Below are positions 42,599 to 51,940 of a stretch of 64,000 nt of DNA, in pieces. Numbering within the stretch: position 1 is the first letter of the stretch; every line of letters begins with the position of its first letter. A program made the translations under genes and the position numbers. This DNA comes from Azolla caroliniana (lineage: Eukaryota; Polypodiophyta): positions 9,362,001-9,426,000 of the forward strand of contig JBHGNT010000014.1 in the NCBI GenBank assembly GCA_043228905.1, read 5' to 3'. The notes under the pieces were generated by a model that searched no databases, had not been told where the DNA came from, and saw only the letters and a list, made by a program, of their open reading frames with translations.

Positions 42599-42783
42599 GC
42601 AAACGAGCCGACCGAGAAGGTCGAGGTGCGCAGAACAAGAGGGGTTGCAACAAACAGAACCGGACCGGACGAAGAGCGCGAGCAAGGCGGAGCGACACCA
42701 GAAAGAGCCGGGTAGAAGGACCGGTTGTCACAGACGTTGACACTACAACCGGACCTCAAGTTGAGCTTGAGGGGGAGTGTTGA
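42478..42783 (+). CDS. Arg-rich reading frame before Copia B 3' LTR
   Basis: 101-aa basic frame overlapping the Lys-rich tail in another frame; ends RTGRRARARRSDTRKSR ... PQVELEGEC with the stop at the LTR start, like Copia F 11929-12177. It shares motifs and position in two copies, but coding status is unproven. Confidence 0.4.
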   Translation: MRRQSQEGQSRPKEEGQNLDMVQCGKCRSRNNEGAELGMLSKRADREGRGAQNKRGCNKQNRTGRRARARRSDTRKSRVEGPVVTDVDTTTGPQVELEGEC

Positions 42784-43146
42784 GCGGCAAGCTCAACTGG
42801 AGCCGGATCGGTTGAATAAGCCTGAGCCGGTGAGCGAGGCGGATCGGTGAGCCGGTGATCAACCAGTGAGCAAAAGAGCTGGTGAGCTGGGGAGCCGGTT
42901 AGCCGGATCCAGCAATAACCAAAAGCCTAGTAATAGCTTAGATTACTAGGTAGTTATTGTCTCTTAGTTAGTGTCTGACGCTCGTGTGAGCATTGAAGTA
43001 CGATGTACTTCTGTCAGTCCCATAAGGACTTGTATAAATAGTGTTGTTGAGCACGTTGTATGTACAGAGTGTTGATATAATTTTTGAATTTAGATTCTTG
43101 TTCTGCTCTCTTTGTCTCTCCCTTGTACTCTCTGTATTCTGTGTAT

Positions 43147-43184
<38 letters not shown>

Positions 43185-43234
43185 TGCTATGTAGCCAAGC
43201 TGTTGTCTTACGCTTCCGCACATACGCTTCCACA
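42779..43234 (+). repeat. Copia B 3' LTR
   Basis: 456 bp, preceded by polypurine CTTGAGGGGGAG, with a (CT)n tract at about 43149-43180. Ends with a small duplication (CGCTTCCGCACATACGCTTC) relative to the 5' LTR. Confidence 0.92.
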
Positions 43235-44836
43235 CAAAGGAAGTCTGAGTGAGCCGAGATGTCAAATTCAACGAGTCGTCATAATGGTACTCCCTACCGA
43301 CCCCGACCCTCGACAACTACGACTACCCGATCATTGAGGATGAGGCCAGTGAACCTGGCATGATTCGGGTAGAAGAAGAAGACGAAGAAGATTTAGGTAC
43401 TCTGGAAGAGAGTCTGATCTCATTCCAGGTAAGTGGGCCGAATGAGAGATTGAGTAAAATTGACCAGTCCGATGAAGAGCTGACGAGTGTTGAGGACTCG
43501 ACCGTGCATTCCCCATACAAGGAACCGAGGACATGACGGTTCACACATAAAGAGAAAGGGAAGAAGAAGATGTTGGAGTAGGGCACAGACAAGGCAAACT
43601 CGGATTGGAATGAATCCGACGCCAAAAAGAATGAAAACGGAGCTTCGGAAACGAAGTCTGAGTTAGCCAAGAGGGCCCTCAAATCGGCAAACAAGAAATT
43701 ACATCGATCGACCCACCAAAAGAATCTCGTGAAGCGGTACAGATATAATGAGTACATGGCACATCATGATGCGTACATGACGAAAGTGGCGGAAGTGCGT
43801 GAGCCAGAGAGCTATGCAAAAGCAACAATAGACGCGAATTGGTGTGCCGCAATGGAGGAAGAGAATGGAGGAAGAGATGTGAGCAGTAACGGAGAATGAG
43901 ACGTGAGACCTAGTTGACGCCTCCAAGGGTGTAAAGCCTATCAGATGTAGGTGGTTGTACAAGATCAAGTACAACGCCGATGGCTCCATCAACCGGTACA
44001 AGGCCCAGTTAGTCGCCAAGTTAGTCAACTATGATGACACGTTTACGCTAGTCGCAAAGATGACGACCGTTTGTATCTTGCTTGCGGTCGCGGCGGCGAA
44101 GGGTTGGGTTTTGCACCAGATGGATGTGAAGCATTCCTACAACGAGAACTTGAGGAACAAGTACACATGGTGCAACCACTCGGATTTCAGTCTTGAATCA
44201 ATATGTCAGTTGTATGCCGACTAAAGAAGTCTGTTTACGTATTAAAGCAAGCCACGGGTGCTTGGAACACGAAGATCACGCAGCGCCTATGTCGGATGCG
44301 GTTTGCTACATCCAAGTCGGACTCTTCACTCTTCATCCGGCAAGGTCGGCATGGGTCGGTAAGTCTTTTACTCTATGTCGATGATTTAGTCATCACTGGC
44401 ACCGACCTAGAAGAAATCGATTGCGTGAAGTCTCAACTTGCGGCATCATTTGAGATGAAGGACATGGGGGACCTTCACTACTTCCTCGAGATAGAAGTGA
44501 TAGACACCCCCACCGGCAGATTATTATTACAGAGACAATATGTACTAAATATGTTGTACAAGTTCGGCATGACGGATTGCCGACCGGTCTCAACACCCCT
44601 TGACCGGAATCAAACGGTCCTAACTCCGGACTGTCCTACAACGAGAAATGGTTCCAAAAAATTCTCAAAAGCCTAATATATCTTACTATCACCCAACCCG
44701 ACATCAGCTATCCGGTCGGGGTGATAAGTCAGTTTATGCAGCAACCGACCATCGAGCACCTTCAGTGCACGCATCCCCTACTGCGATATGTGGGCAGCAC
44801 TAAGGATTGAGGACTATTGTACTGACATGGTGTGAC
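43235..44836 (+). pseudogene. Copia C IN tail and reverse transcriptase
   Basis: Continues YKCYNPWTK with acidic/basic linker (EEEDEEDLGTLEESLISFQ), then RT: YKIKYNADGSINRYKAQLVAK, VVCRLKKSVYVLKQATGAW, SLLLYVDDLVITGTDLEEI, MGDLHYFLEIEV, LDRNQTVLTPD. Stops and an internal deletion (GYAQ..GIDYDE region, near 44020) are present. Interrupted by Gypsy G. Confidence 0.85.
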
Positions 44837-45261
44837 TGTCATGATATGGCAAGACTCGAACCCATGACCTTATGGTATATGGGTCGAGCTCTTAACCATC
44901 ACACTATCTATTGTAATTCATAGGATATTATTTTCATTTATGTTTTATTATAAGAAAGTAATGTATATTCCAGATTTCTTTGGAACATTCTAGAAGTTTC
45001 AGGATTACTCCTGACAACACTATAAAAGAAGGCACTAGGCATTATGTTGAACCAAATTGGTTCAACGCCAGTCTTAAGCCTCTCAGCCGCTTTGTACTTA
45101 TCTTTTCACATAATATATTAGCTGCTGTCATCATCTTTCTCTCTCTCTCTCCTCTTCTCACTTCCTCTCTCAGGAATCTTACGTAGTCCCGTCCTCTTAG
45201 TACTAATAGTACTGCTCTTCTTAGTACTAATTCCATCTCTGCTTTAGTACTATTCCTGACA
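44837..45261 (+). repeat. Gypsy G 5' LTR
   Basis: 425 bp: antisense tRNA-like segment at the start, TATAAAAG at 45021-45028, palindrome GTTGAACCAAATTGGTTCAA at 45046-45065 spanning the predicted start, CT-rich tract, three AGTACT palindromes, end CCTGACA. Confidence 0.92.
44853..44906 (-). promoter_or_regulatory. tRNA-like B box / A box pair in Gypsy G LTR
   Basis: On the minus strand, TAGTGTGATGG (44896-44906) is one mismatch from the A-box consensus and GTTCGAGTC (44853-44861) is a perfect B box, spaced as in Gypsy D. Repeated in the 3' LTR at 49863-49916. Confidence 0.55.
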
Positions 45262-45275
45262 GTTTGAACCAATTT
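45262..45275 (+). other. Gypsy G primer-binding site, complementary to its own LTR
   Basis: GTTTGAACCAATTT directly follows the LTR. TTGAACCAATTT (45264-45275) is the exact reverse complement of 45054-45065, which begins 33 nt after the first T of TATAAAAG. No TGG start. Confidence 0.65.
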
Positions 45276-45334
45276 TTCCTTTCCTCCAGCCTACTTGTCA
45301 TTCTCCCTCCTCCTCCTACCCTTTTCCCTATACT

Positions 45335-46147
45335 ATGGCTACTGTTAGTGCCCAAGAATATCAATCCGTTTTCTCCAAGTTACAGTGCCTAAAAGAAAAG
45401 TTTGTTGCCCTGGAACAAGAAAACCAACGGTTGATAGGGGATCTCCAACAAATCGCTCTCGAAAAACAACAAACGCAACAACAACATGGGGAGTTAGCAT
45501 TACGGGTACAACAACTCGAAGCAGCGTTGCAACAACAAGGATCAAGTCCCCAAGGATTTCATAAAGAGCCCAAGATTGGACTTCCTGTGAAATTTGATGG
45601 AACGCGATCGCAATTCCGGGGATTCCTTAATCAAGTACGCTTAGTCATCCGGATGCATCCTTCCCGATATCCCACTGATGCATCTCGAGTCGGCCTAATA
45701 GGCACGTTACTTAGCGGCTCAGCCTTGGCATGGTTCGCTCCGCTTCTAGAAAAACAATCACCCTTGCTTAATAACTTTGAGGATTTTAGTGGTGAGTTTA
45801 AAGCCTGCTTTGGAGATACTCACAGCATCAGGACGGCGATCAACAAGATCCGAAGATTGCGTCAAGGCGATCGTCCAGCCTCTGCCTACGCGGCGGATTT
45901 CCTTCTACTCGCCTCAGATATTCCCTGGGATGATCAGGCCCTCATGGAGCAGTTTCGCTACGGCTTGCGCAATGATGTCAGAGATCTGCTTTTAACCTTC
46001 CCCGAAGAGCCAAAGTCTCTTACGGAGGCAATCAGTCGAGCGGTCCGATGCTACAACCGCCTTTTCAAACGGCGTTCGGAGCGTCAGTTACAAATACCAC
46101 GCTCTCGGCTAGAACCCACATACGCCTCAGTCACGGCTAAACCGTTT
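45335..46147 (+). pseudogene. Gypsy G gag (3'-truncated)
   Basis: MATVSAQEYQSVFSKLQCLK start, coiled coil, gag domain (FDGTRSQFRGFLNQVRL, GSALAWFAPLL, FRYGLRNDVRDLLLTFP) open to the rearrangement. The knuckle region is lost. The frame runs 42 nt into inverted pol before a stop at 46187. Confidence 0.85.
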
Positions 46148-46801
46148 GCACGTATGTCATCAGTAATCCGTGAATCCATCGAGGTGTGAAAAATCCGCGT
46201 CGTGTGCAATCGTGTTGGTCCCAAGATTACTTGCTTTTTGATTATCAAATTTGGATCACCAGGACGAGGTGCAAGATATGAACGCCGTGATAGTGCATCT
46301 GCTTTTCCTTGGTGCTTCCCCGGTCGATATGTGATTTTGAAGTCGAAACGCGTGAGGAATTGCGCCCACCGAGCTTGCCGTCAATTTAGTATGCAAGCGT
46401 TCTGGAAATAAGCAAGATTTTTATGAACACTAAAGACAACAACCTGATGTGGAGAGCCCTCTAAGAAATGCTGCCATTACACAAATGAATCACGATGGCT
46501 AATAACTCCTTGTCATGTATTTCGTAGTTGATTTCCTCAACATCGAATTTGCGCGAATGGAAAGCCACCGGATGCAACTCTTCTTTATCTCCTTGTTGAG
46601 AAAGGATGCTACCAAGGGCGAAATCTAAAGCATCGGCCTCCATGATGAATGGTTTGCTAGTATCCACATGAGCTAGAATCGGTGCTGATGTAAAGGCTTT
46701 CTTAAGATGCCGAAAAGCCATATCTGCTTTAATGGACTAAAGAAATGCTTGGCCCTTCTTCGTAAGTTGTGTGAGGGGTAAGATAATCTTCGAGTAATCC
46801 T
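46144..46801 (-). repeat. Left arm of the Gypsy G inverted repeat
   Basis: About 658 bp, reverse complement of 47701-48359. Contains RNase H ([16 protein letters not shown], then [12 protein letters not shown]) on the minus strand with a few substitutions. Confidence 0.9.
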
Positions 46802-47700
46802 GTATAAACTTACGGTAGAGGTTAGCAAAACCTAGAAAACATTGTACATCTCGTACCGACCGTGGAATTCGCCACTCTAGTACAGTTTGGACTTTAGCTG
46901 GATCCATGGCGATGCCCTTTGAGGAGATGACGTAGCCTAGAAATTCCACTTGCTTGCAGTCAAAGCTACATTTTCCTAGCTTGGCATAAAGACCATTCTC
47001 GCGGAGTCGCTTTAGTACTAATAATACATGAGAATCGTGCTCTTGCTGGGTCTTCGAATAAATCAATAGATCATCAAGATAGATGATCAAACAGATATCC
47101 AAGAGCTCTCTGAATATATCATTTGCCATGTGTTGGAAGACTGCGGGTGCATTGGTTAGGCCGAACGGCATAACAGTATACTCGAAATGCCCATACCGCG
47201 TGCGAAAGGCGGTCTTCCATTCATCTCCCGGTCAGATCCGCACGAGGTTATACGCTCCTCGCAGATCGATTTTGGTAAAAAACTTGGCACCATTAACTCG
47301 CTCTAAAAGACTTGATATAAGAGGAAGTGCATACCTATTCCGGATGGTGACCTTATTCAATCCACGGTAATCAACGACGAGACGAAGTGAGCCATCTTTC
47401 TTCTTGACAAAGAAGATGGGTGCACCGGCCGAAGATTTCGAATGACGGATGAACCCGCTTGCCAAGTCATCCTCTATGTAGGCTCGAAGGACTTCTAACT
47501 CGGTGGGTGACAAGTTGTAAATTGGTCCCCATGGTGGCTCGGTTCCTGGTTGTAAATCGATAGGACAGTCATAGGGACGGTGATGAGGAAGGGTACAGGC
47601 TTTTACCTTGTCAAATACATCGGCATAAGGATGATATTTTGCCTGAAGTTGTACTGAGGAGTCCTTAATAGTGCTGGAAGGATGTACTGATATTGCAAAT
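46802..47700 (-). pseudogene. Gypsy G RT in inverted orientation (loop)
   Basis: Minus-strand [95 protein letters not shown]. The catalytic LDD is intact. One TGA between 47171 and 47232. It would be the loop of a transcript hairpin. Confidence 0.88.
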
Positions 47701-48359
47701 AGGATTACTCGAAGATTATCTTACCCCTCACACAACTTACGAAGAAGGGCCAAGCATTTCTTTGGTCCATTGAAGTAGATATGGCTTTTCGGCATCTTAA
47801 GAAAGCCTTTACATCAGCACCGATTCTAGCTCATGTGGATACTAGCAAACCATTCATCATGGAGGCCGATGCTTCAGATTTCGCCCTTGGTAGCATCCTT
47901 TCTCAACAAGGAGATAAAGAAGAGTTGCATCCGGTGGCTTTCCATTCGCGCAAATTCGATGTTGCGGAAATCAACTACGAAATACATGACAAGGAGTTAT
48001 TAGCCATCGTGGATTCATTTGTGCAATGGCGGCATTTCTTAGAGGGCTCTCCACATCAGCTTGTTGTCTTTAGTGATCATAAAAATCTTGCTTATTTCCA
48101 GAATGCTCGCGTACTAAAATCGACGACAAGCTCGGTTGGCGCAATTCCTCACGCGTTTCGACTTCAAAATCACATATTGACCGGGGAAGCAGCAAGGAAA
48201 AGCAGATGCACTATCACGGCGTTCATATCTTGCACCTCGTCCTGGTGATCCAACATTTGATAATCAAAAGCAAGTAATCTTGGGACGAACACGATTGCAC
48301 ACGACGCGGTTTTTCACACCCCGATGGATTCACGGATTACCGATGACATACGTGCAAAC
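47701..48359 (+). repeat. Right arm of the Gypsy G inverted repeat, RNase H in sense
   Basis: Forward RNase H ([37 protein letters not shown]) and the IN linker. A frameshift near 48118 separates it from IN. Confidence 0.9.
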
Positions 48360-49835
48360 TTGAAGACGGATAGTTTTGCTCAAGACATCCTGACGCACAT
48401 TGATACTTCTCGGGCATCCTGTTCTCAGTCTCAAAAACCAGGTATTGACTACCGACAATTCGAATATCATGATGGTTTGTTATTCTTTAAAAAGCGCGTA
48501 TATGTCCCCGATTGCTCCTGTCGCCTTCAAATCATCCAACATTGTCACGACACCCATACGGCGGGACATTTCGGTAGTACTAAGACGTTGGAGCTAGTGC
48601 AACGATCTTTTTGGTGGCCCCACATGCGCCGTTTTGTCGACGACTACGTTCGGACCTGTGATGCTTGCTGCCGAGCAAAGATGCCACGACACCATCCATA
48701 TGGCTTGTTGGAACCCTTACCGATTCCAAGTAAGCCGTGGCAGTCTATTTGTCTTGATTTTATCACAGATCTGCCGGTCTCGCAGGGGTTCGAGGCTATC
48801 TTAACCATCGTTGATCGGTATACGAAGATGGCACATTTTGTTCCGTGTACTAAGGCCATCAGTAGCGAGCAAACCGCCGCCCTAGTCATGCGTGAGGTAT
48901 TTCAGCATCATGGCCTCCTAGACAGTATCATCAGTGACCGAGGACCGCAATTTGTCTCCAAATTTTGGCAGCATCTCTTCAAGATGCTCAAGGTCTCTTT
49001 CAACCTCTCCTCCGGCTACCATCCTCAGACCGATGGGCAGGCAGAACGAACAAACCAAACGCTGGAGCAATATCTCCAGTGTTTCCTGAGTTATCAACAA
49101 GACGATTGGGCCGAGATTCTCCACTTTGCGGAGTTTGCGTATAATAATGTTGTTCACTCCTCGACTCGAGTCTCCCCATTCTACGCTTATACCGGTTCTC
49201 ATCCTCGCTGGTCGGTGATCGACACCCAGGAGCTACCTACCAATCCTCGTGCCGGGGATCATTTGGAGAGACTACGCAAGATTCAGACAGATCTCTCGAC
49301 TAATCTTCGTCATGCTCAACAGACACAGAAGACTTACGCGGATCGTCATCGGCTTCCCTCGTCTTTTGCCATCGGAGATCGAGTATGGCTCTTACGTCGT
49401 CACATCAAGACTACTCGACCGTGCAACAAGTTGGATTATCGACGACTCGGTCCTTTCCGTATTTCGGGTAAAGTTTATGATGTCACATTCCGCCTTGATC
49501 TCCCTCCGCAGCTTCAGATACATCCAGTTTTCCATTGTTCTCTTCTTGAACCTTATAAAGCAAACACCATTCCCGATCGTGTTACACCACCGCCGCCCCC
49601 GCTGGAGTTGGACGCCGGCCCGGAGTATGAAGTTGCTGCCATCCTCGATTCCAAACTTATTCGCAACAAACTTTATTATTTGGTCGATTGGGTTGGTTAT
49701 AGTCCGAGCGAACGCACTTGGGAACCCGTCGAGCATGTTGCCAATGCTCAGGATCTGCTTGCTGATTTCCACCGAAAGTATCCGGACAAACCCGGTCCGC
49801 AATCAGCGCCGACTCGTTCCACTCGTCGTCTTTAA
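48324..49835 (+). CDS. Gypsy G integrase with chromodomain
   Basis: Open 503-codon frame. Zinc module (HCHDTHTAGHFGSTKTLEL ... CDACCRAK), DDE core ([50 protein letters not shown]), GPY/F module (RVWLLRRHIKTTRPCNKL, DYRRLGPFRISG), chromodomain (EYEVAAILDSKLIRNKLYYL, GYSPSERTWEP). It ends at the polypurine tract. The catalytic acidic residues are present, so it could be functional if expressed, although the upstream frame is broken. Confidence 0.9.
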   Translation: MDSRITDDIRANLKTDSFAQDILTHIDTSRASCSQSQKPGIDYRQFEYHDGLLFFKKRVYVPDCSCRLQIIQHCHDTHTAGHFGSTKTLELVQRSFWWPHMRRFVDDYVRTCDACCRAKMPRHHPYGLLEPLPIPSKPWQSICLDFITDLPVSQGFEAILTIVDRYTKMAHFVPCTKAISSEQTAALVMREVFQHHGLLDSIISDRGPQFVSKFWQHLFKMLKVSFNLSSGYHPQTDGQAERTNQTLEQYLQCFLSYQQDDWAEILHFAEFAYNNVVHSSTRVSPFYAYTGSHPRWSVIDTQELPTNPRAGDHLERLRKIQTDLSTNLRHAQQTQKTYADRHRLPSSFAIGDRVWLLRRHIKTTRPCNKLDYRRLGPFRISGKVYDVTFRLDLPPQLQIHPVFHCSLLEPYKANTIPDRVTPPPPPLELDAGPEYEVAAILDSKLIRNKLYYLVDWVGYSPSERTWEPVEHVANAQDLLADFHRKYPDKPGPQSAPTRSTRRL

Positions 49836-49846
49836 GGGGGAGATAG

Positions 49847-50273
49847 TGTCATGATATGGCAAGACTCGAACCCATGACCTTATGGTATATGAGTCGAGCT
49901 CTTAACCATCACACCATCTATTGTAATTCATAAAATATTATTTTCATTTATGTTTTATTATAAGAAAGTAATGTATATTCCAGATTTCTCTGGAACATTC
50001 TAGAAGTTTCAGGATCACTTTTGACAACACTATAAAAGAAGGCACTAGGCATTATGTTGAACCAAATTGGTTCAACGCCAGTCTTAAGCCTCTCAGCCGC
50101 TGTGTACTTATTTTTTCACATAATATATTAGCTGTTGTCATCATCTTTCTCTCTCTCTCTCTCCTCTTCTCACTTCCTCTCCCGGGAATCTTACACAATC
50201 CCGTCCTCTTAGTACTAATAGTACTGCTCTTCTTAGTACTAATTCCATCTCTGCTTTAGTACTATTCCTGACA
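49847..50273 (+). repeat. Gypsy G 3' LTR
   Basis: 427 bp, about 95-97 percent like the 5' LTR by eye; ends CCTGACA and is followed by TSD GTGAC. Confidence 0.92.
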
Positions 50274-51147
50274 GTGACTAGGCAGGTGATGTGTCAGATC
50301 GTCGGTCAACATTTGGCTTTATGTTCTCTCTTGGTAGCGCGGTTGTTGCATGGACCAACAAGAAGCAGTCGACACTAGCTCTGTCAAGCAATGAGGTTGA
50401 GTATCGAGGAGCTACCATCGCGACCTGTGAAACCATACGGTTTCATCAACTACTACAAGACCTCTAGATCGAAGTACCAACTCCGATCCCGATCTACTAT
50501 GACAACATAAGTAGCATGTAGCTGGCCAAGAACCCTGTGTTCAATGTTCGGACGAAGCACATAGAAGTGCATTATCACTTTGTGCACGAGCAGGTTCTGA
50601 GTAGTGAAGTCGGAACTACGGTATGTTCGAACGGATCGGAAGGTTGGTGACATCTTCACCAAGATACTCTGATTGGACAAGTTGCAGCACTTTTCAGATA
50701 TGCTTGGACTGCAGCATCTTGACGTGCCACACTTGAGGAGGACAATCGGAATAGGAACCAAGAGAACCTGTAACAGCACGAGAGAAGCAGCCAGAAAGAA
50801 GAAGGAAAAGACCAAAATAGAGGGAAACAAGAAGAAAAAGGAGGCCGAGTTGACTGAAGATGTTAGCACATCCGATAAAGTCAGAACAAGCGGTAGTGGC
50901 AGCCGAATCAAGAAGGACATGGCCGACCGGAAGATAAAGACCAAGACCCAGACATGGTCTAAGATTGAAGACTCAGAAGAGCTAGAACGAATTGGAGACA
51001 ACCGACTCAGAAGAGGTGCTCATTTCGGAGGAGCCAAATCAACAGAAGGCCAAATGGACAAGAAGGCAACGGAAGTTGACACCGACACGGAGGAGCCGAC
51101 AGGTCGAGCAATGTCGAAGTCACAGCAGCGAAGGAATTTGACGGTGT
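50274..51147 (+). pseudogene. Copia C RNase H and charged tail
   Basis: Resumes after Gypsy [57 protein letters not shown], then from 50673 an open frame DKLQHFSDMLGLQHLDVPHL continuing through a degenerate polypurine site into a Lys/Glu-rich tail (KKKEKTKIEGNKKKKEAEL; SGSGSRIKKDMADRKIKTK) that aligns with Copia B. Cut at 51147. Confidence 0.82.
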
Positions 51148-51296
51148 CAGGAATAGTACTGAGACAGAGAGGAAATTAGTACTAAGAGATGAATATTAGT
51201 ACTAAGAGAAAAAGAGGGTGTAGAACACTCGAGAGAAGGAGAGAGAGAGAGAGAGAGAGAGAGAATGATGATGATAGCGATATATTATGTGAAAAG
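51148..51296 (-). repeat. D/G-family LTR fragment, minus orientation
   Basis: Begins TGTCAGGAATAGTACTGAGAC as the reverse complement of a G-type LTR end; has AGTACT palindromes and a (GA)n tract (about 51239-51262), and stops where the Copia J LTR begins. The U3 half is missing. Confidence 0.8.
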
Positions 51297-51911
51297 TGTT
51301 GGGAGACAGGTCCCTCCGGATGGGAAGAGAAAAGAACCGTATGAGGAGTACCCGGCTACGGAGAGCCGGATCATGCAGACCCGGTGAAGACCGAATGAGG
51401 AGTACCCGGCTACGGAGAGCTGGATGGCGCAGACCCGGTGAGGAATGCTCTCCGGATGAAGAGACATATTCGTAAATATGTTTCTGAAGAGCTCATCATG
51501 GCTATATTTGTAGATAGCCGAAAAGTCATATTAGTATAAATATGACTTAGGGCAAACTTTTAGATGACTGTTGTTGTTATTCTTGTTGGTGCAAGAATAG
51601 AGTGAGCGCGTAACAGTGTACAGAGAGAGAGAGAGAGCAAGAGGCCGTTGCCTCTGTTGTAACCGCCGCCTGTGGCGAGGATCATGAGCACGAGGTCGTT
51701 GCCTCCGTGAACTCACTGTTGTACATTCTAGCATAGTGATAGTTTGCAGTCTGTGGGCTGCCGTGGTTTTTCCCTCTTTGGGTTTTCCACGTAAACATCC
51801 CGTGTACTCTTCTCCTCTTTGTGTCGTGCTTTCATTTCCCATTTTCTGTGCATGAATCTAAGCTTGGTTGCGGCCGAGCGTTGCGTATAGGGGAGCGTAC
51901 AATTCCCGTCA
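51297..51911 (+). repeat. Copia J 5' LTR
   Basis: About 615 bp. Contains repeated GAGTACCCGGCTACGGAGAG units (51340-51440) and aligns with the Copia K LTR in reverse. The 3' boundary was chosen at ...CCGTCA before the PBS. Confidence 0.75.
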
Positions 51912-51940
51912 AGTGGTGTCAGAAGGAAACGACACAGAAA

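Larger units (their letters stand above)
27287..43234 (+). mobile_element. Copia B: F-lineage element carrying nested M and L
   Basis: TSD CAAAG at 27282-27286 and 43235-43239. 5' LTR 27287-27721 and 3' LTR 42779-43234, starting TGTTGAGCGGCAAGCTCAAC and ending GCTTCCACA. PBS TGGTATCAGAGC at 27722-27733. Coding parts are 28194-30531 and 40506-42783, separated by element M. The 5' region holds an extra partial LTR and leader (27793-28159). Confidence 0.93.
44837..50273 (+). mobile_element. Gypsy G: chromovirus with internal 658-bp inverted repeat
   Basis: TSD GTGAC at 44832-44836 and 50274-50278. LTRs 44837-45261 (425 bp) and 49847-50273 (427 bp). Same family as Gypsy D. Gag is truncated at about 46147 and joined to pol in reverse orientation (46144-47700), then pol resumes forward at 47701. 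IN and chromodomain are intact; polypurine tract at about 49831-49843. Confidence 0.93.
18061..51147 (+). mobile_element. Copia C: old host element in five fragments
   Basis: Ty1/copia element of the F/B/N lineage. Fragments: 18061-19415 (leader, gag, PR), 25821-26190 (IN zinc module), 26714-27286 (IN core), 43235-44836 (IN tail, RT), 50274-51147 (RNase H, charged tail). The reading order is continuous once four insertions are removed, three of them with matching or near-matching TSDs. The 5' LTR is missing: only its terminal CA and a degenerate PBS TGGTAACAGAGT (18063-18074) remain next to Copia A sequence. No 3' LTR is seen. Confidence 0.85.
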
